Source: Pseudohalocynthiibacter aestuariivivens (lineage in GTDB: Bacteria > Pseudomonadota > Alphaproteobacteria > Rhodobacterales > Rhodobacteraceae). Taken from it: a stretch of 64,000 nt of DNA. The notes under the pieces were generated by a model. It saw nothing but the letters and a program-made list of their open reading frames with translations, searched no databases and had not been told where the DNA came from. Shown piece after piece: positions 7,858 to 16,077 of this stretch. Each line of letters starts with the position of its first letter. Position 1 is the first letter of the stretch. Location of the stretch: assembly GCF_011040495.1 (NCBI RefSeq), contig NZ_CP049037.1:496001-560000 (forward strand), written 5' to 3'. The translations under genes were made by a program, and so were the position numbers.

Positions 7858-9369
7858 ATGACCTTCGCACCCCACGGAAAACATTTGATCGCAGGCAATT
7901 GGGTGGATGGTGATGCCCGGTTCTCGTCAGAACCTGCATCCGGATCGGCCCATTCCTTTGCCGTTGGTCGTGTCGGCGATGTCGATGCCGCCGCCGAAGC
8001 CGCAGAAGATGCATTCTGGAGCTACGCCTACTCGACCCGCGAAGAGCGTGCAGCGTTCCTGAACGCGATCGCCGATGAAATCGAAGCGCGGGCCGATGCA
8101 ATCACCGAGATCGGCACACAGGAATCTGGCCTGCCAGAGATGCGCCTGAACGGGGAGCGCGGTCGAACCACTGGTCAGCTACGCCTGTTTGCCAGCCATA
8201 TCCTGCAAGGCGACTATCTTGACCGGCGTCACGATGAAGCGCTGCCAGACCGACAACCCCTGCCCCGGTCCGACCTGCGGATGATCCAGCGCCCGATTGG
8301 TCCTGTGGCCGTCTTTGGCGCTTCTAATTTTCCCTTGGCATTTTCCACCGCCGGTGGTGACACGGCTGCCGCGCTGGCCGCCGGGTGCCCTGTCGTGGTC
8401 AAGGGCCACAGCGCTCATCCCGGCACCAGCGAGATTGTGGCCGAGGCGATCCATGCCGCGATCCAGAAATGCGGGGTCCATCCCGGCGTATTCAGCCTGA
8501 TTCAGGGCGGTAACCGTCAGGTCGGATCCGCGCTGGTTCAGCATCCATTGATCAAGGCCGTCGGTTTCACAGGCTCACTCGCTGGCGGTCGTGCGTTGTT
8601 CGATCTATGTGCCGTGCGCCCTGAACCGATCCCGTTCTTTGGCGAGTTGGGATCCGTGAACCCGATGTTCATCTTCTCTGGCGCGCTGGCCAATCGTGGT
8701 GATGCGATTGCCAAAGGCTGGGCCGGATCGCTGACCATGGGCGCGGGACAGTTCTGTACCAATCCCGGTATCGCCGTCGTGCTGGCGGGAAAACACGCCG
8801 ACAGCTTCGCCAAAGACGCAGCCGAGGCGCTGTCGCAGATCGGTGCGCAAACCATGCTGACCGGCGGTATCGCGGCGGCATATCGTGATGGTCAGAACCG
8901 CGTCGCAAGCGTCACAGGTGTGCAAGAGTTGCTGGCAAACAGCTGCGACAACCGCAACGCAATGCCTTATCTCTACGCCACGACCGCAAAAGACTGGTTG
9001 GCGAACGCAGATCTGGCAGAAGAGGTGTTCGGCCCGCTTGGTGTGATCGTAACCGCAGACACGCTTGATCAGATGCGCGAGGTCGCTCACAGCCTTCAAG
9101 GGCAACTGACATGCACGGTTCATGTCGACGCCGAGGATACGACGGATGCAGCCAGCTTCATGCCTATTTTGGAACGCAAGGCAGGCCGCGTGCTGGCCAA
9201 CGGGTTCCCCACCGGCGTCGAGGTTAGCGATACCATGGTGCACGGCGGTCCCTACCCGGCCTCGACGAATTTCGGCGCGACGTCGGTCGGAACGCTGTCG
9301 ATCCGTCGGTTCCTGCGGCCTGTCTGCTATCAGGATATGCCCGAAGACCTGCTGCCAGACGACCTGTAA
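7858..9369 (+). CDS. Alpha-ketoglutarate semialdehyde dehydrogenase (ALDH superfamily)
   Basis: The 503-aa protein has the ALDH catalytic Glu in FGELGSVNP, the catalytic Cys in GAGQFCTNPG and the cofactor segment GFTGSLAGGRALF. This subtype oxidises 2-oxoglutarate semialdehyde (2,5-dioxopentanoate) to 2-oxoglutarate with NAD(P)+, the last step of 4-hydroxyproline catabolism. The start at 7858 is chosen because MTFAPHGKHLIAGNW matches the family start and follows an AGAGAG stretch; a longer frame from 7783 would run through the operator. A strong terminator follows. Confidence 0.87.
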   Translation: MTFAPHGKHLIAGNWVDGDARFSSEPASGSAHSFAVGRVGDVDAAAEAAEDAFWSYAYSTREERAAFLNAIADEIEARADAITEIGTQESGLPEMRLNGERGRTTGQLRLFASHILQGDYLDRRHDEALPDRQPLPRSDLRMIQRPIGPVAVFGASNFPLAFSTAGGDTAAALAAGCPVVVKGHSAHPGTSEIVAEAIHAAIQKCGVHPGVFSLIQGGNRQVGSALVQHPLIKAVGFTGSLAGGRALFDLCAVRPEPIPFFGELGSVNPMFIFSGALANRGDAIAKGWAGSLTMGAGQFCTNPGIAVVLAGKHADSFAKDAAEALSQIGAQTMLTGGIAAAYRDGQNRVASVTGVQELLANSCDNRNAMPYLYATTAKDWLANADLAEEVFGPLGVIVTADTLDQMREVAHSLQGQLTCTVHVDAEDTTDAASFMPILERKAGRVLANGFPTGVEVSDTMVHGGPYPASTNFGATSVGTLSIRRFLRPVCYQDMPEDLLPDDL

Positions 9370-9397
9370 ACAGGGGGTCGCAGATAACGAATACAAG

Positions 9398-9429
9398 AGG
9401 CCACAACCTGCTGGGATTGTGGCCTTTTC
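9398..9429 (+). terminator. Rho-independent terminator after the aldehyde dehydrogenase
   Basis: A 9-bp perfect stem (AGGCCACAA / TTGTGGCCT) encloses a 10-nt loop and is followed by TTTTCT. It ends transcription of the dehydrogenase before the convergent racemase homologue. Confidence 0.85.
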
Positions 9430-9459
9430 TGTTGAGCCGGAAACTCTACCCTCTGGCAA

Positions 9460-10491
9460 TCAGGTGTATTTCGGCCACGTGTCTGACAGCCGGTACCCTT
9501 CGGGCCACGGATCGCTCGGGTCCAGCATGTGCTGATGGGTGCCTGTCACCCAACCCCGACCGCTGATCTGCGGCCGAATAGCGGGCACATCCCCCACCAT
9601 CGTTTGGCCCAGAATCTTGCCATGAAATTCCGACCCGATGATCGAAACGCCGGTCAATCTATCCCCGACCTTCATCTGACCTTTGGCATGTAACAGGGCC
9701 ATGCGGGCGGAAACCGCCGTCCCGGTGGGCGAACGATCCAGTTTACCCGGCTGAATTGACACCACCGATTTGGCGCGCAGCCCGTTCTCGCCCCGTTCCA
9801 ACGCCCCTGCAAACAGACAGAATGAATGATGCCGCCAATCCGGCTGCGTGGGATGATGAAAGGCCAGTTGTTCATTGGCAGCATTGGTGATTTTCACCCC
9901 TAACTGCGCGAGGGCCTGTGCCTGATCCGGGTCGAAATCCACCCCTAGCGATGTTGGGTCAACAACCACGAAACTGTCGCCACCAAAGGCCGTATCGACC
10001 GTGATCGTTCCCACATCTTCGATTTCAAGCGGTACATCCAGCAGGCCAGCAAATGATGGCAAATTCTCGACTTCAATACGCTCAGCCTTGCCATTCGCGC
10101 AATGCGCGCGGACCCGCACCAGACCGCCCGGCGCCTCCAGCGTCATTTCTGTGATCGGTTCCACCATCGGGATGATCCCGGTATCCAGCAGGACCGTCGA
10201 CACGCAGATTGAATTTGACCCCGACATAGGGGGCGTATGTTCCGGCTCCATGATGATCCATGCCGCTTGCGCATCCGGATGTTTGGCCGGCACCAGCAGG
10301 TTCACATGCCGAAAAACCCCGCCGCGCGGCTCGTTCAGGACAAAGTTACGCAGGGTGTCATCCTCGGCGATCCAGTTGCGCTGCTCCCAGATTGTGTCAC
10401 CGGGCGGCGGCGCGACACCGCCCACGATTACATCACCAACCTCGCCTTCGGCATGGCAAGACACCACATGGATTACTTTCGCACTGCGCAT
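9460..10491 (-). CDS. Proline racemase-family protein with Ser/Thr catalytic positions (possible trans-3-hydroxyproline dehydratase)
   Basis: The 343-aa protein aligns with the proline racemase fold, but both catalytic cysteines are replaced: Ser90 in PPMSGSNSI and Thr256 in [12 protein letters not shown]. Family members with Thr at the second position act as trans-3-hydroxy-L-proline dehydratases, usually with Cys at the first. The Ser/Thr pair is therefore unusual and rules out ordinary racemase chemistry. It is the last gene of the ABC transporter operon, 9 nt after the ATPase gene. Dehydration of trans-3-hydroxyproline, or of a related imino acid taken up by this transporter, is the best guess. 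Confidence 0.75.
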   Translation of the reverse strand: MRSAKVIHVVSCHAEGEVGDVIVGGVAPPPGDTIWEQRNWIAEDDTLRNFVLNEPRGGVFRHVNLLVPAKHPDAQAAWIIMEPEHTPPMSGSNSICVSTVLLDTGIIPMVEPITEMTLEAPGGLVRVRAHCANGKAERIEVENLPSFAGLLDVPLEIEDVGTITVDTAFGGDSFVVVDPTSLGVDFDPDQAQALAQLGVKITNAANEQLAFHHPTQPDWRHHSFCLFAGALERGENGLRAKSVVSIQPGKLDRSPTGTAVSARMALLHAKGQMKVGDRLTGVSIIGSEFHGKILGQTMVGDVPAIRPQISGRGWVTGTHQHMLDPSDPWPEGYRLSDTWPKYT

Positions 10492-10500
10492 TGCGGTAAC

Positions 10501-11223
10501 TTACCTGATGTTAGAGAGAAATTTCTGAAGGTGCTCAGACTTGGGTGCGCCAAAGATTGCAGATGGTGTGTCGATTTCCTCGATCACTCCCTGATGGAAA
10601 AATGCAACCCGGTCAGATACATCCCGCGCAAAGCTCATCTCATGCGTTACGCAGATCATGGTCATGCCTTCTTCGGCCAACAGACGCATGGTGTCCAGAA
10701 CTTCGCCGACCAGTTCAGGATCCAGTGCCGATGTCGCCTCGTCAAACAGCATGTATTCGGGTTCCATCGCCAATGCCCGCGCGATGGCAAGGCGCTGTTG
10801 TTGACCACCGGACAGCGCGCTTGGATAAACGTTTAGCTTGTCACCCAGACCGACATGCTCCAGTCGTTTCGCGGCGATATCACGCGCTTCGGCCTTGGAC
10901 TTGCCCTTGACGATCTTCGGGGCCAGAGCCACGTTTTCCAACGCCGTCAGATGCGGAAAACTGTTCCACTGCTGGAACACCATTCCCAGTTTCTGACGCA
11001 ATGCGTTGATGTCGGTGCCTTTGGCGTGAACATCCGTGCCGTCAACTTTGACAGAACCGGCTTGTATCGGCTCCAGCCCGTTAATGCAGTAGAGCAAGGT
11101 CGACTTGCCCGAACCTGATGCGCCAATGACGGACAGGACCTCGCCCTTGGGAACATCTAGGTCGATGCCTTTGAGGACTTGCAACGTGCCAAAGTACTTT
11201 TCCAGTCCGCGAATTTCAATCAT
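10501..11223 (-). CDS. Polar amino acid ABC transporter, ATP-binding protein
   Basis: The 240-aa protein has Walker A (GASGSGKSTLL), the Q-loop region (GMVFQQWNSFPHLTALEN), the signature [15 protein letters not shown] and Walker B (EYMLFDEATSALDP). It is closest in layout to GlnQ/HisP-type ATPases. The start at 11223 gives a classic ATGA overlap with the upstream permease stop; an in-frame start at 11232 is also possible. It energises import through the two permeases upstream. Confidence 0.92.
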   Translation of the reverse strand: MIEIRGLEKYFGTLQVLKGIDLDVPKGEVLSVIGASGSGKSTLLYCINGLEPIQAGSVKVDGTDVHAKGTDINALRQKLGMVFQQWNSFPHLTALENVALAPKIVKGKSKAEARDIAAKRLEHVGLGDKLNVYPSALSGGQQQRLAIARALAMEPEYMLFDEATSALDPELVGEVLDTMRLLAEEGMTMICVTHEMSFARDVSDRVAFFHQGVIEEIDTPSAIFGAPKSEHLQKFLSNIR

Positions 11224-11882
11224 GAGGCCCACCGTTTTTCGAGTGTCGCGGCGTAGCGCGAAATTGGATATGACAGCGCAAAATAGAACGCGCCAGCGAG
11301 TGTCAGGATAAGCAGCGGTTCCTGCGTTCGGGTGATCAGAATCTGGCTGGCTTTGAGCAGTTCAATGTAGCCCAGAACCGATACCAGCGCGCTGTCTTTC
11401 ATCACGCCAAGCGCGACGCCGACCCATGAAGGGAACACAGCCCGACCACCAATCGGCAGGACCACGTAACGCAGGTCTTGCCAGTAGCTCATCCCGAGCG
11501 AGCGTGCCGCCCGGCGCATCGTGTTGCCGACGGCCTCCATGCCGCCACGCGCCACGTTGGCCACCAAAGCAGCGCAGTAAATCGACAAGATGACGACCCC
11601 GGACAGGAACGGGTCAAGGTTCAGTCCGATGATCGGTGCGAAGTTGTAGAACAGGACCAACTGAATGATCAGCGGCACGGATCGGAAAACATCCAGCAAT
11701 GGGCCAAGCGTCAGGGCAGCGGTCCACCGCCCCTCGTATAAAATCCAGCCAAAGAAGATGCCCAGCACAGTGCCGATCGAGATCGACAAGACTGAGATCA
11801 ACAGCGTCTTCCATGCCGCTTCTGCCAAAAACCACAGATCGTTGAGCTGAAAGCCGGAAAAGAAACTAATGGTCGGTTCCAT
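11220..11882 (-). CDS. Polar amino acid ABC transporter, permease (2)
   Basis: The 220-aa membrane protein has several hydrophobic segments and the HisM/GlnP-type inner-membrane component loop (EAVGNTMRRAARSLGMSYWQDLRYVVLP, EAA-like). It forms the translocation pore with the permease encoded immediately upstream. Its stop overlaps the ATPase start by 4 nt. Confidence 0.9.
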   Translation of the reverse strand: MEPTISFFSGFQLNDLWFLAEAAWKTLLISVLSISIGTVLGIFFGWILYEGRWTAALTLGPLLDVFRSVPLIIQLVLFYNFAPIIGLNLDPFLSGVVILSIYCAALVANVARGGMEAVGNTMRRAARSLGMSYWQDLRYVVLPIGGRAVFPSWVGVALGVMKDSALVSVLGYIELLKASQILITRTQEPLLILTLAGAFYFALSYPISRYAATLEKRWAS

Positions 11883-11892
11883 GCGGCTCTCC

Positions 11893-12555
11893 TCAATACT
11901 TGAACAGGCGGGTCGCCAGCAGTCGCGACGCGCCCAGAATGATTTTGACGATCACGTAGTAGATGACAGCCGTGACGGCGAAATACTCGAAAATCCGGTA
12001 GGTCCGGCTGGCCAGTGCCTGTGTTTCGCCCGACAGTTCACGGAACCCGACCAGCATCCCCAGCGATGACATCAGCACCGCCCAGACCATCTGATTGGTC
12101 AACGGGTGATAGACGATGCGGAAAACCTGCGGGATGATGATCCGTGTATAGCTTTGCCAAGCTGTCATGCCCAATGATCGGGCTGCACGAATTTGGGTAT
12201 CTGGAATGGCCTGAAATCCGCCGCGAAAGTTTTCGGCCAGATAGCCTGCGCAGTTAAAGCTGAGCGCTGCAAGCACGATGGTATAGGGCGACAAATGCAG
12301 GCCAATCGCCCCCAGACCGAACCCGAAGAAAAACAGCTGGAACAGTGCGGGCGTGTTGCGGGCCAGTTCGACCCAGATCGACGCGCACCATTTCAACGGT
12401 CCGCGCAAATGCATACGGGCCAAGGCCAGCACCAGCCCGATGATGATGCCGATCACCATCGACAGCACAGCAACCTGAAGCGTTGTAAGGCCTGCCTCTA
12501 GCAAGTCTGGCAGGCTCTTCAAGACCGGCCGCCAGTGGAAGTTATAGTCGAACAT
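11893..12555 (-). CDS. Polar amino acid ABC transporter, permease (1)
   Basis: The 220-aa membrane protein of the HisM/GlnP type has the EAA-like loop in the middle (AIPDTQIRAARSLGMTAWQ). It lies between the substrate-binding protein gene and permease 2. A strong hairpin precedes it and may lower its expression relative to the binding protein. Confidence 0.9.
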   Translation of the reverse strand: MFDYNFHWRPVLKSLPDLLEAGLTTLQVAVLSMVIGIIIGLVLALARMHLRGPLKWCASIWVELARNTPALFQLFFFGFGLGAIGLHLSPYTIVLAALSFNCAGYLAENFRGGFQAIPDTQIRAARSLGMTAWQSYTRIIIPQVFRIVYHPLTNQMVWAVLMSSLGMLVGFRELSGETQALASRTYRIFEYFAVTAVIYYVIVKIILGASRLLATRLFKY

Positions 12556-12578
12556 ACCTGAGGCCCTGTCCTGTGTGG

Positions 12579-12606
12579 TTCCTCGCCCAAGTGAATGGGC
12601 GAGGAA
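12579..12606 (-). other. Intergenic hairpin between binding-protein and permease genes
   Basis: An 11-bp perfect inverted repeat (TTCCTCGCCCA / TGGGCGAGGAA) with a 6-nt loop lies just after the stop of the binding protein gene. It lacks a T-run, so it is more likely an mRNA 3'-end stabiliser or partial terminator. Such elements commonly give binding protein in excess over permeases. Confidence 0.6.
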
Positions 12607-12612
12607 ATCAGC

Positions 12613-13425
12613 TTAGTACATTACGCCGGGAATGCGTAGCTCAGGTGCTTCGCCGCCAACATACTGTCCCCAGAGCTCTTGGTAACGGCCAGAGCGGACC
12701 TGATGTGTGACAAACAGGTTGAGGTAGTTCAGCCAAGTAACGTCTTCACGCTTGCCCACAACTGAGGTGTAGTCGGTTGTCCAAGGCATACGCGGACCAG
12801 CCAGAATGTTTTCATATTGCTGGGTGATTGGCTTGACGGTTGTGTTCGTGGTGATACCGATATCGGCTTTACCTTGTGCAACAGCCAAGAAAACCTCGTT
12901 CTCGGACTGATAGCCTTGGTAGTTGCCTTCTTCGCCCCATTCGGCAGCGATCTTGAGCCACTCTTGCTCTGGCACCGTGCCGACAGCCGCCGCGACGCGT
13001 TTGCCGCGAATGTCCTCGAATGTCTCGATGCCGCTGTCCGCACCAACCACACCCTGCGCGTAGTAGATTGCGTACGGGATGGTGAAACCGACCGTACGGG
13101 CACGTGCAAGGCTGTCAGAGGTGCCGCCAAAGACAACATCCGCGCGCCCGGTGACGATAACCGGCAGACGCTCGGACCATGTCAGAGGCAGGATTTCATG
13201 CTCGACCTCAAGGGCCGCCGCCAGATCGGCGCAGTAATCCACGTCAAAGCCGGCAGGTTCGTTATTCTCGTCACGATACCCGATTGGTGGAAAGTCCAGA
13301 ACGACGCCGCAGCGTAGCGTTCCACGGTCAACGACATCGTCAAGTGTGTCGGCCGCCACGGGTGTCGCGACGCTCGACGCTGCGATCGCCGCGGCTGATA
13401 TGGCAGTGAGTATGATGCTTTTCAT
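12613..13425 (-). CDS. Periplasmic amino acid-binding protein of the ABC transporter (SBP family 3)
   Basis: The 270-aa precursor has an N-terminal signal peptide (MKSIILTAISAAAIAASSVA, cleavage probably after the PVAA region). This is followed by the family 3 solute-binding fold: GTLRCGVVLDFPPIGYRDE, GFDVDYCADLA and RADVVFGGTSDS. The start at 13425 is supported by AGGGA 6-7 nt upstream; the longer frame from 13488 would spoil the signal peptide. Likely cargo is a hydroxyproline or another imino acid, inferred from context. A TGGATA dyad lies 40 nt upstream. Confidence 0.9.
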   Translation of the reverse strand: MKSIILTAISAAAIAASSVATPVAADTLDDVVDRGTLRCGVVLDFPPIGYRDENNEPAGFDVDYCADLAAALEVEHEILPLTWSERLPVIVTGRADVVFGGTSDSLARARTVGFTIPYAIYYAQGVVGADSGIETFEDIRGKRVAAAVGTVPEQEWLKIAAEWGEEGNYQGYQSENEVFLAVAQGKADIGITTNTTVKPITQQYENILAGPRMPWTTDYTSVVGKREDVTWLNYLNLFVTHQVRSGRYQELWGQYVGGEAPELRIPGVMY

Positions 13426-13464
13426 GTCAATTCCCTGTTGTGGTTTGATTCTAGTGCGCCTAGA

Positions 13465-13488
13465 TTGGATACAATAAACATTATCCAA
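13465..13488. promoter_or_regulatory. TTGGATA-N10-TATCCAA dyad between transporter and GntR genes
   Basis: Seven-base inverted arms (TTGGATA and TATCCAA) are separated by 10 bp. The left half reads TGGATACAAT as at 2507 and 7801, and the right half read on the minus strand is TGGATAATG as at 6941. Arm spacing is wider than in the other copies. It lies in the divergent promoter of the transporter operon and the second GntR gene. Confidence 0.58.
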
Positions 13489-13556
13489 AAATCAATTGCT
13501 GAGTTTAATTCGACCAATCGACGATGGAAACGGCACTGGTACAGTTGGAGGATAAC

Positions 13557-14231
13557 ATGGGCTTCAAGTCAGTGAACGTCGCTCAGACCAAATCAGCAAC
13601 ACAAATTATTTTCGACGCATTGCGTCAGGCCATCATTTTGGGCGAGTTGGAAGACAGCGCCCCTTTGCGTCAGGAAGAAATTGCCAAAGCATTCAACACC
13701 AGTCGCATCCCTGTTCGCGAGGCGATCGCCCGACTTGAACAACTCGGCCTTGTCGAAACGCGCCGGTATAAAGGCGCGGTTGTCGCGGCCATATCAATAG
13801 AAGAGTTCAACGAAATCATCGACCTGCGCTCTGTCGTCGAAAGCGATGCGATCCGGCGGGCCGTTCCCCTGATGACCAAAGAGACATGTGCCAAGGCGCG
13901 GTCACATTTTGAAAATTTTGCCGTGGCGACAAAACCAGAAGCATGGACCGCCCTAAACCGTCAGTTTCACTGCTGTCTTTACGAGGCTGGACGATCACCA
14001 AACTATCTGGGTGTCATCAACCGTCTTCTGGATCGGGTGGATCGTTATCTGCGCACACAGCTTTCTCTGAGTGGAAGAATGGAAACGGCCACCCAAGAAC
14101 ACGAATGTATTTTGCTGGCCTGCGAGGCCGGAGATGCTGACCGAGCAGCCGCGCTGACATACGACCATGTGCAAGGCGTCAAGACGTCGCTCGGCAATTA
14201 TCTGAAATCGAAAAGAGAACGCGCGTGCTAG
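13557..14231 (+). CDS. GntR-family transcriptional regulator with FCD domain (2)
   Basis: The 224-aa protein has an N-terminal winged helix (FNTSRIPVREAIARLEQLGLV) and an FCD effector domain (NEIIDLRSVVESDAIRRA onwards). It is related to the GntR protein at 7075. The start at 13557 is preferred over 13524 because GGAGG lies 5 nt before it. It is divergent from the transporter operon and just upstream of the aconitase-X gene, and probably controls both. Confidence 0.88.
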   Translation: MGFKSVNVAQTKSATQIIFDALRQAIILGELEDSAPLRQEEIAKAFNTSRIPVREAIARLEQLGLVETRRYKGAVVAAISIEEFNEIIDLRSVVESDAIRRAVPLMTKETCAKARSHFENFAVATKPEAWTALNRQFHCCLYEAGRSPNYLGVINRLLDRVDRYLRTQLSLSGRMETATQEHECILLACEAGDADRAAALTYDHVQGVKTSLGNYLKSKRERAC

Positions 14232-14325
14232 GGGTGGGGTTAATACCTGCTTCTTTTCCGGCATTCCGAGCAATGCGCATTGCGCAGATGGCGTATCCTC
14301 TCACCGACGACCTGAAAGGCCTGAC

Positions 14326-16032
14326 ATGACGACGACAGCCGAACACAAAGCGACACTCTTTGTCCAGAACAACGCGCGCGGGCAGGTTTTGACCTGCAAG
14401 GAAGGGTTAAGCTTCTGGGGCGGGGTTGACCCTGACACCGGGGTGATCATCGACGCTCATCATCCCGACCACGGGGCCACCCTTGCGGGTCGGATTGTCC
14501 TGATGCCGACCTCTCGGGGGTCGTGCAGTGGCAGCGGTGTCATGCTGCAACTGGCGCGTAACGGGCAGGCCCCTGCCGCGCTCGTCTTTCGGGAAGAAGA
14601 GGACATTCTGACACTGGGTGCCATGATCGCGGCACGGCTCTTTGATCGTCCGATTGCAATCCTGCGGCTTGCGCCCGCGACCTATGACGCCTTGTCTGCG
14701 GCCGAGGTGGCAGAGGTTCGGGACGCAGAATTGCTGTTTGATGAACAGGTTATTGCCTTGCATCAGCCCAACGCCCACATGTTGAGCCTGAGTGAAAACG
14801 ATCAAAAAATGCTGAGCGGACAAGGTGGCGACGCCCAGAAGATCGCCATGGAAGTCCTGTGCCTGATGGCCGCCGCGCAGGGTGCAACCCGCTTGATCGA
14901 TGTGTCGCGCGCCCATATCGACGGCTGCATTTTGGCCCATGACGCCAACCTCGACTTTGCGGAAAAGATGCATCACATGGGGGCCAGAACCACCATCCCC
15001 ACAACGATCAATGCCATTTCGGTGGATCGGGAGAACTGGCAAGATCAGGGCGTCGTACCGGTGTTCGGCTCCAAGGCGAGCCGCCTCGCCGATGCCTATG
15101 TCAACATGGGTGCGCGTCCGACATTTACCTGTGCTCCCTATTTGCTGGATGATACTCCCGCCGAAGGCGAGGCGATTGGGTGGTCCGAGTCCAACGCAGT
15201 CATCTATGCAAACTCGGTACTGGGTGCGCGCACACAAAAACATCCCGACTATCTGGACCTGTTCATCGCAATGACCGGACGCGCGCCCGATACGGGGGTC
15301 TATCTGGCCCAAAACCGACGGCCCAATTGCGAGGTGCATGTCCACCTGCCTGCGTCTTACGATGATGCAATCTGGCCGATGCTTGGCTGGCTGGCTGGAG
15401 CCGCCTCGCCAAGTGGTATCCCCATGCTCACGGGGCTCGAAGCCGCGTCACCCACGCCAGATGATCTCAAGGCGCTTTGCGCGGCCTTTGGCACGACGTC
15501 CGCCGCGCCAATGCTGCACGTTCGCGGCCATACGCCAGAAGGTGCCCTGCCCCTACCTGCGGGCGCTGAACGGCATGACATAACAGCGGCTAGTCTGGCG
15601 CAACTTTGGCAGGAATTTAATGCCGCGGATAATCATGTTGATCTGGTCGCAATCGGCAGCCCGCACGCATCCTTGACTGAATGTCGAAACTTCGCAAACT
15701 TCATCGGCGATGGAACCTGTCACGCCAACACCAAAACAATCGTAACGGTAGGGCGCAACGTTCTCGCCGAGGCCACTGACGAAGGCATCGTGAAACGTCT
15801 TGAGGCGGCCGACGTCCGGGTCATCCCTGACCTTTGCTGGTGTTCGATCACAGAGCCGATCTTTCCTCCGACAGCATCTGTTCTGATGACAAACTCGGGA
15901 AAGTACTCTCATTACGCCAAAGGTCTGACAGGCCGTGATGTGCGGTTCGGCAGTTTGCAGGATTGTGCAGATGTTGCCCTAAACGGTGTTGCGCGCAATG
16001 GGCTGCCCGAATGGCTGTTGTCCGAACAGTAG
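14326..16032 (+). CDS. Aconitase X, fused type; probable cis-3-hydroxy-L-proline dehydratase
   Basis: The 568-aa protein has an N-terminal aconitase swivel-like domain (residues about 10-130, with LMPTSRGSCSGSGVMLQLA). A large aconitase-X catalytic domain (DUF521) follows, with cysteines in conserved contexts such as GARPTFTCAPYLL and DLCWCSITEPIFPP. Fused bacterial AcnX enzymes of this kind dehydrate cis-3-hydroxy-L-proline to delta1-pyrroline-2-carboxylate. The reductase at 5892 and the proline-racemase homologue at 9460 fit such a pathway. It is downstream of GntR 2 with a 94-nt gap. Confidence 0.85.
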   Translation: MTTTAEHKATLFVQNNARGQVLTCKEGLSFWGGVDPDTGVIIDAHHPDHGATLAGRIVLMPTSRGSCSGSGVMLQLARNGQAPAALVFREEEDILTLGAMIAARLFDRPIAILRLAPATYDALSAAEVAEVRDAELLFDEQVIALHQPNAHMLSLSENDQKMLSGQGGDAQKIAMEVLCLMAAAQGATRLIDVSRAHIDGCILAHDANLDFAEKMHHMGARTTIPTTINAISVDRENWQDQGVVPVFGSKASRLADAYVNMGARPTFTCAPYLLDDTPAEGEAIGWSESNAVIYANSVLGARTQKHPDYLDLFIAMTGRAPDTGVYLAQNRRPNCEVHVHLPASYDDAIWPMLGWLAGAASPSGIPMLTGLEAASPTPDDLKALCAAFGTTSAAPMLHVRGHTPEGALPLPAGAERHDITAASLAQLWQEFNAADNHVDLVAIGSPHASLTECRNFANFIGDGTCHANTKTIVTVGRNVLAEATDEGIVKRLEAADVRVIPDLCWCSITEPIFPPTASVLMTNSGKYSHYAKGLTGRDVRFGSLQDCADVALNGVARNGLPEWLLSEQ

Positions 16033-16055
16033 TCAGACCTTTGGGCATGGGCCAA

Positions 16056-16073
16056 GGGGGGCATTTTGCCCCC
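16056..16073. terminator. GC-rich hairpin between convergent genes
   Basis: GGGGGCA / TGCCCCC form a 7-bp stem with a 3-nt loop between the stops of the aconitase-X and MATE genes. There is no clear T-run on either side, so terminator function is uncertain. Confidence 0.4.
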
Positions 16074-16077
16074 GGCA

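Noticed and set aside
14326..16032. Ordinary aconitase or homoaconitase
   Set aside because: The swivel-like domain is at the N-terminus and the protein is too short for an aconitase. The motifs fit the aconitase-X group.
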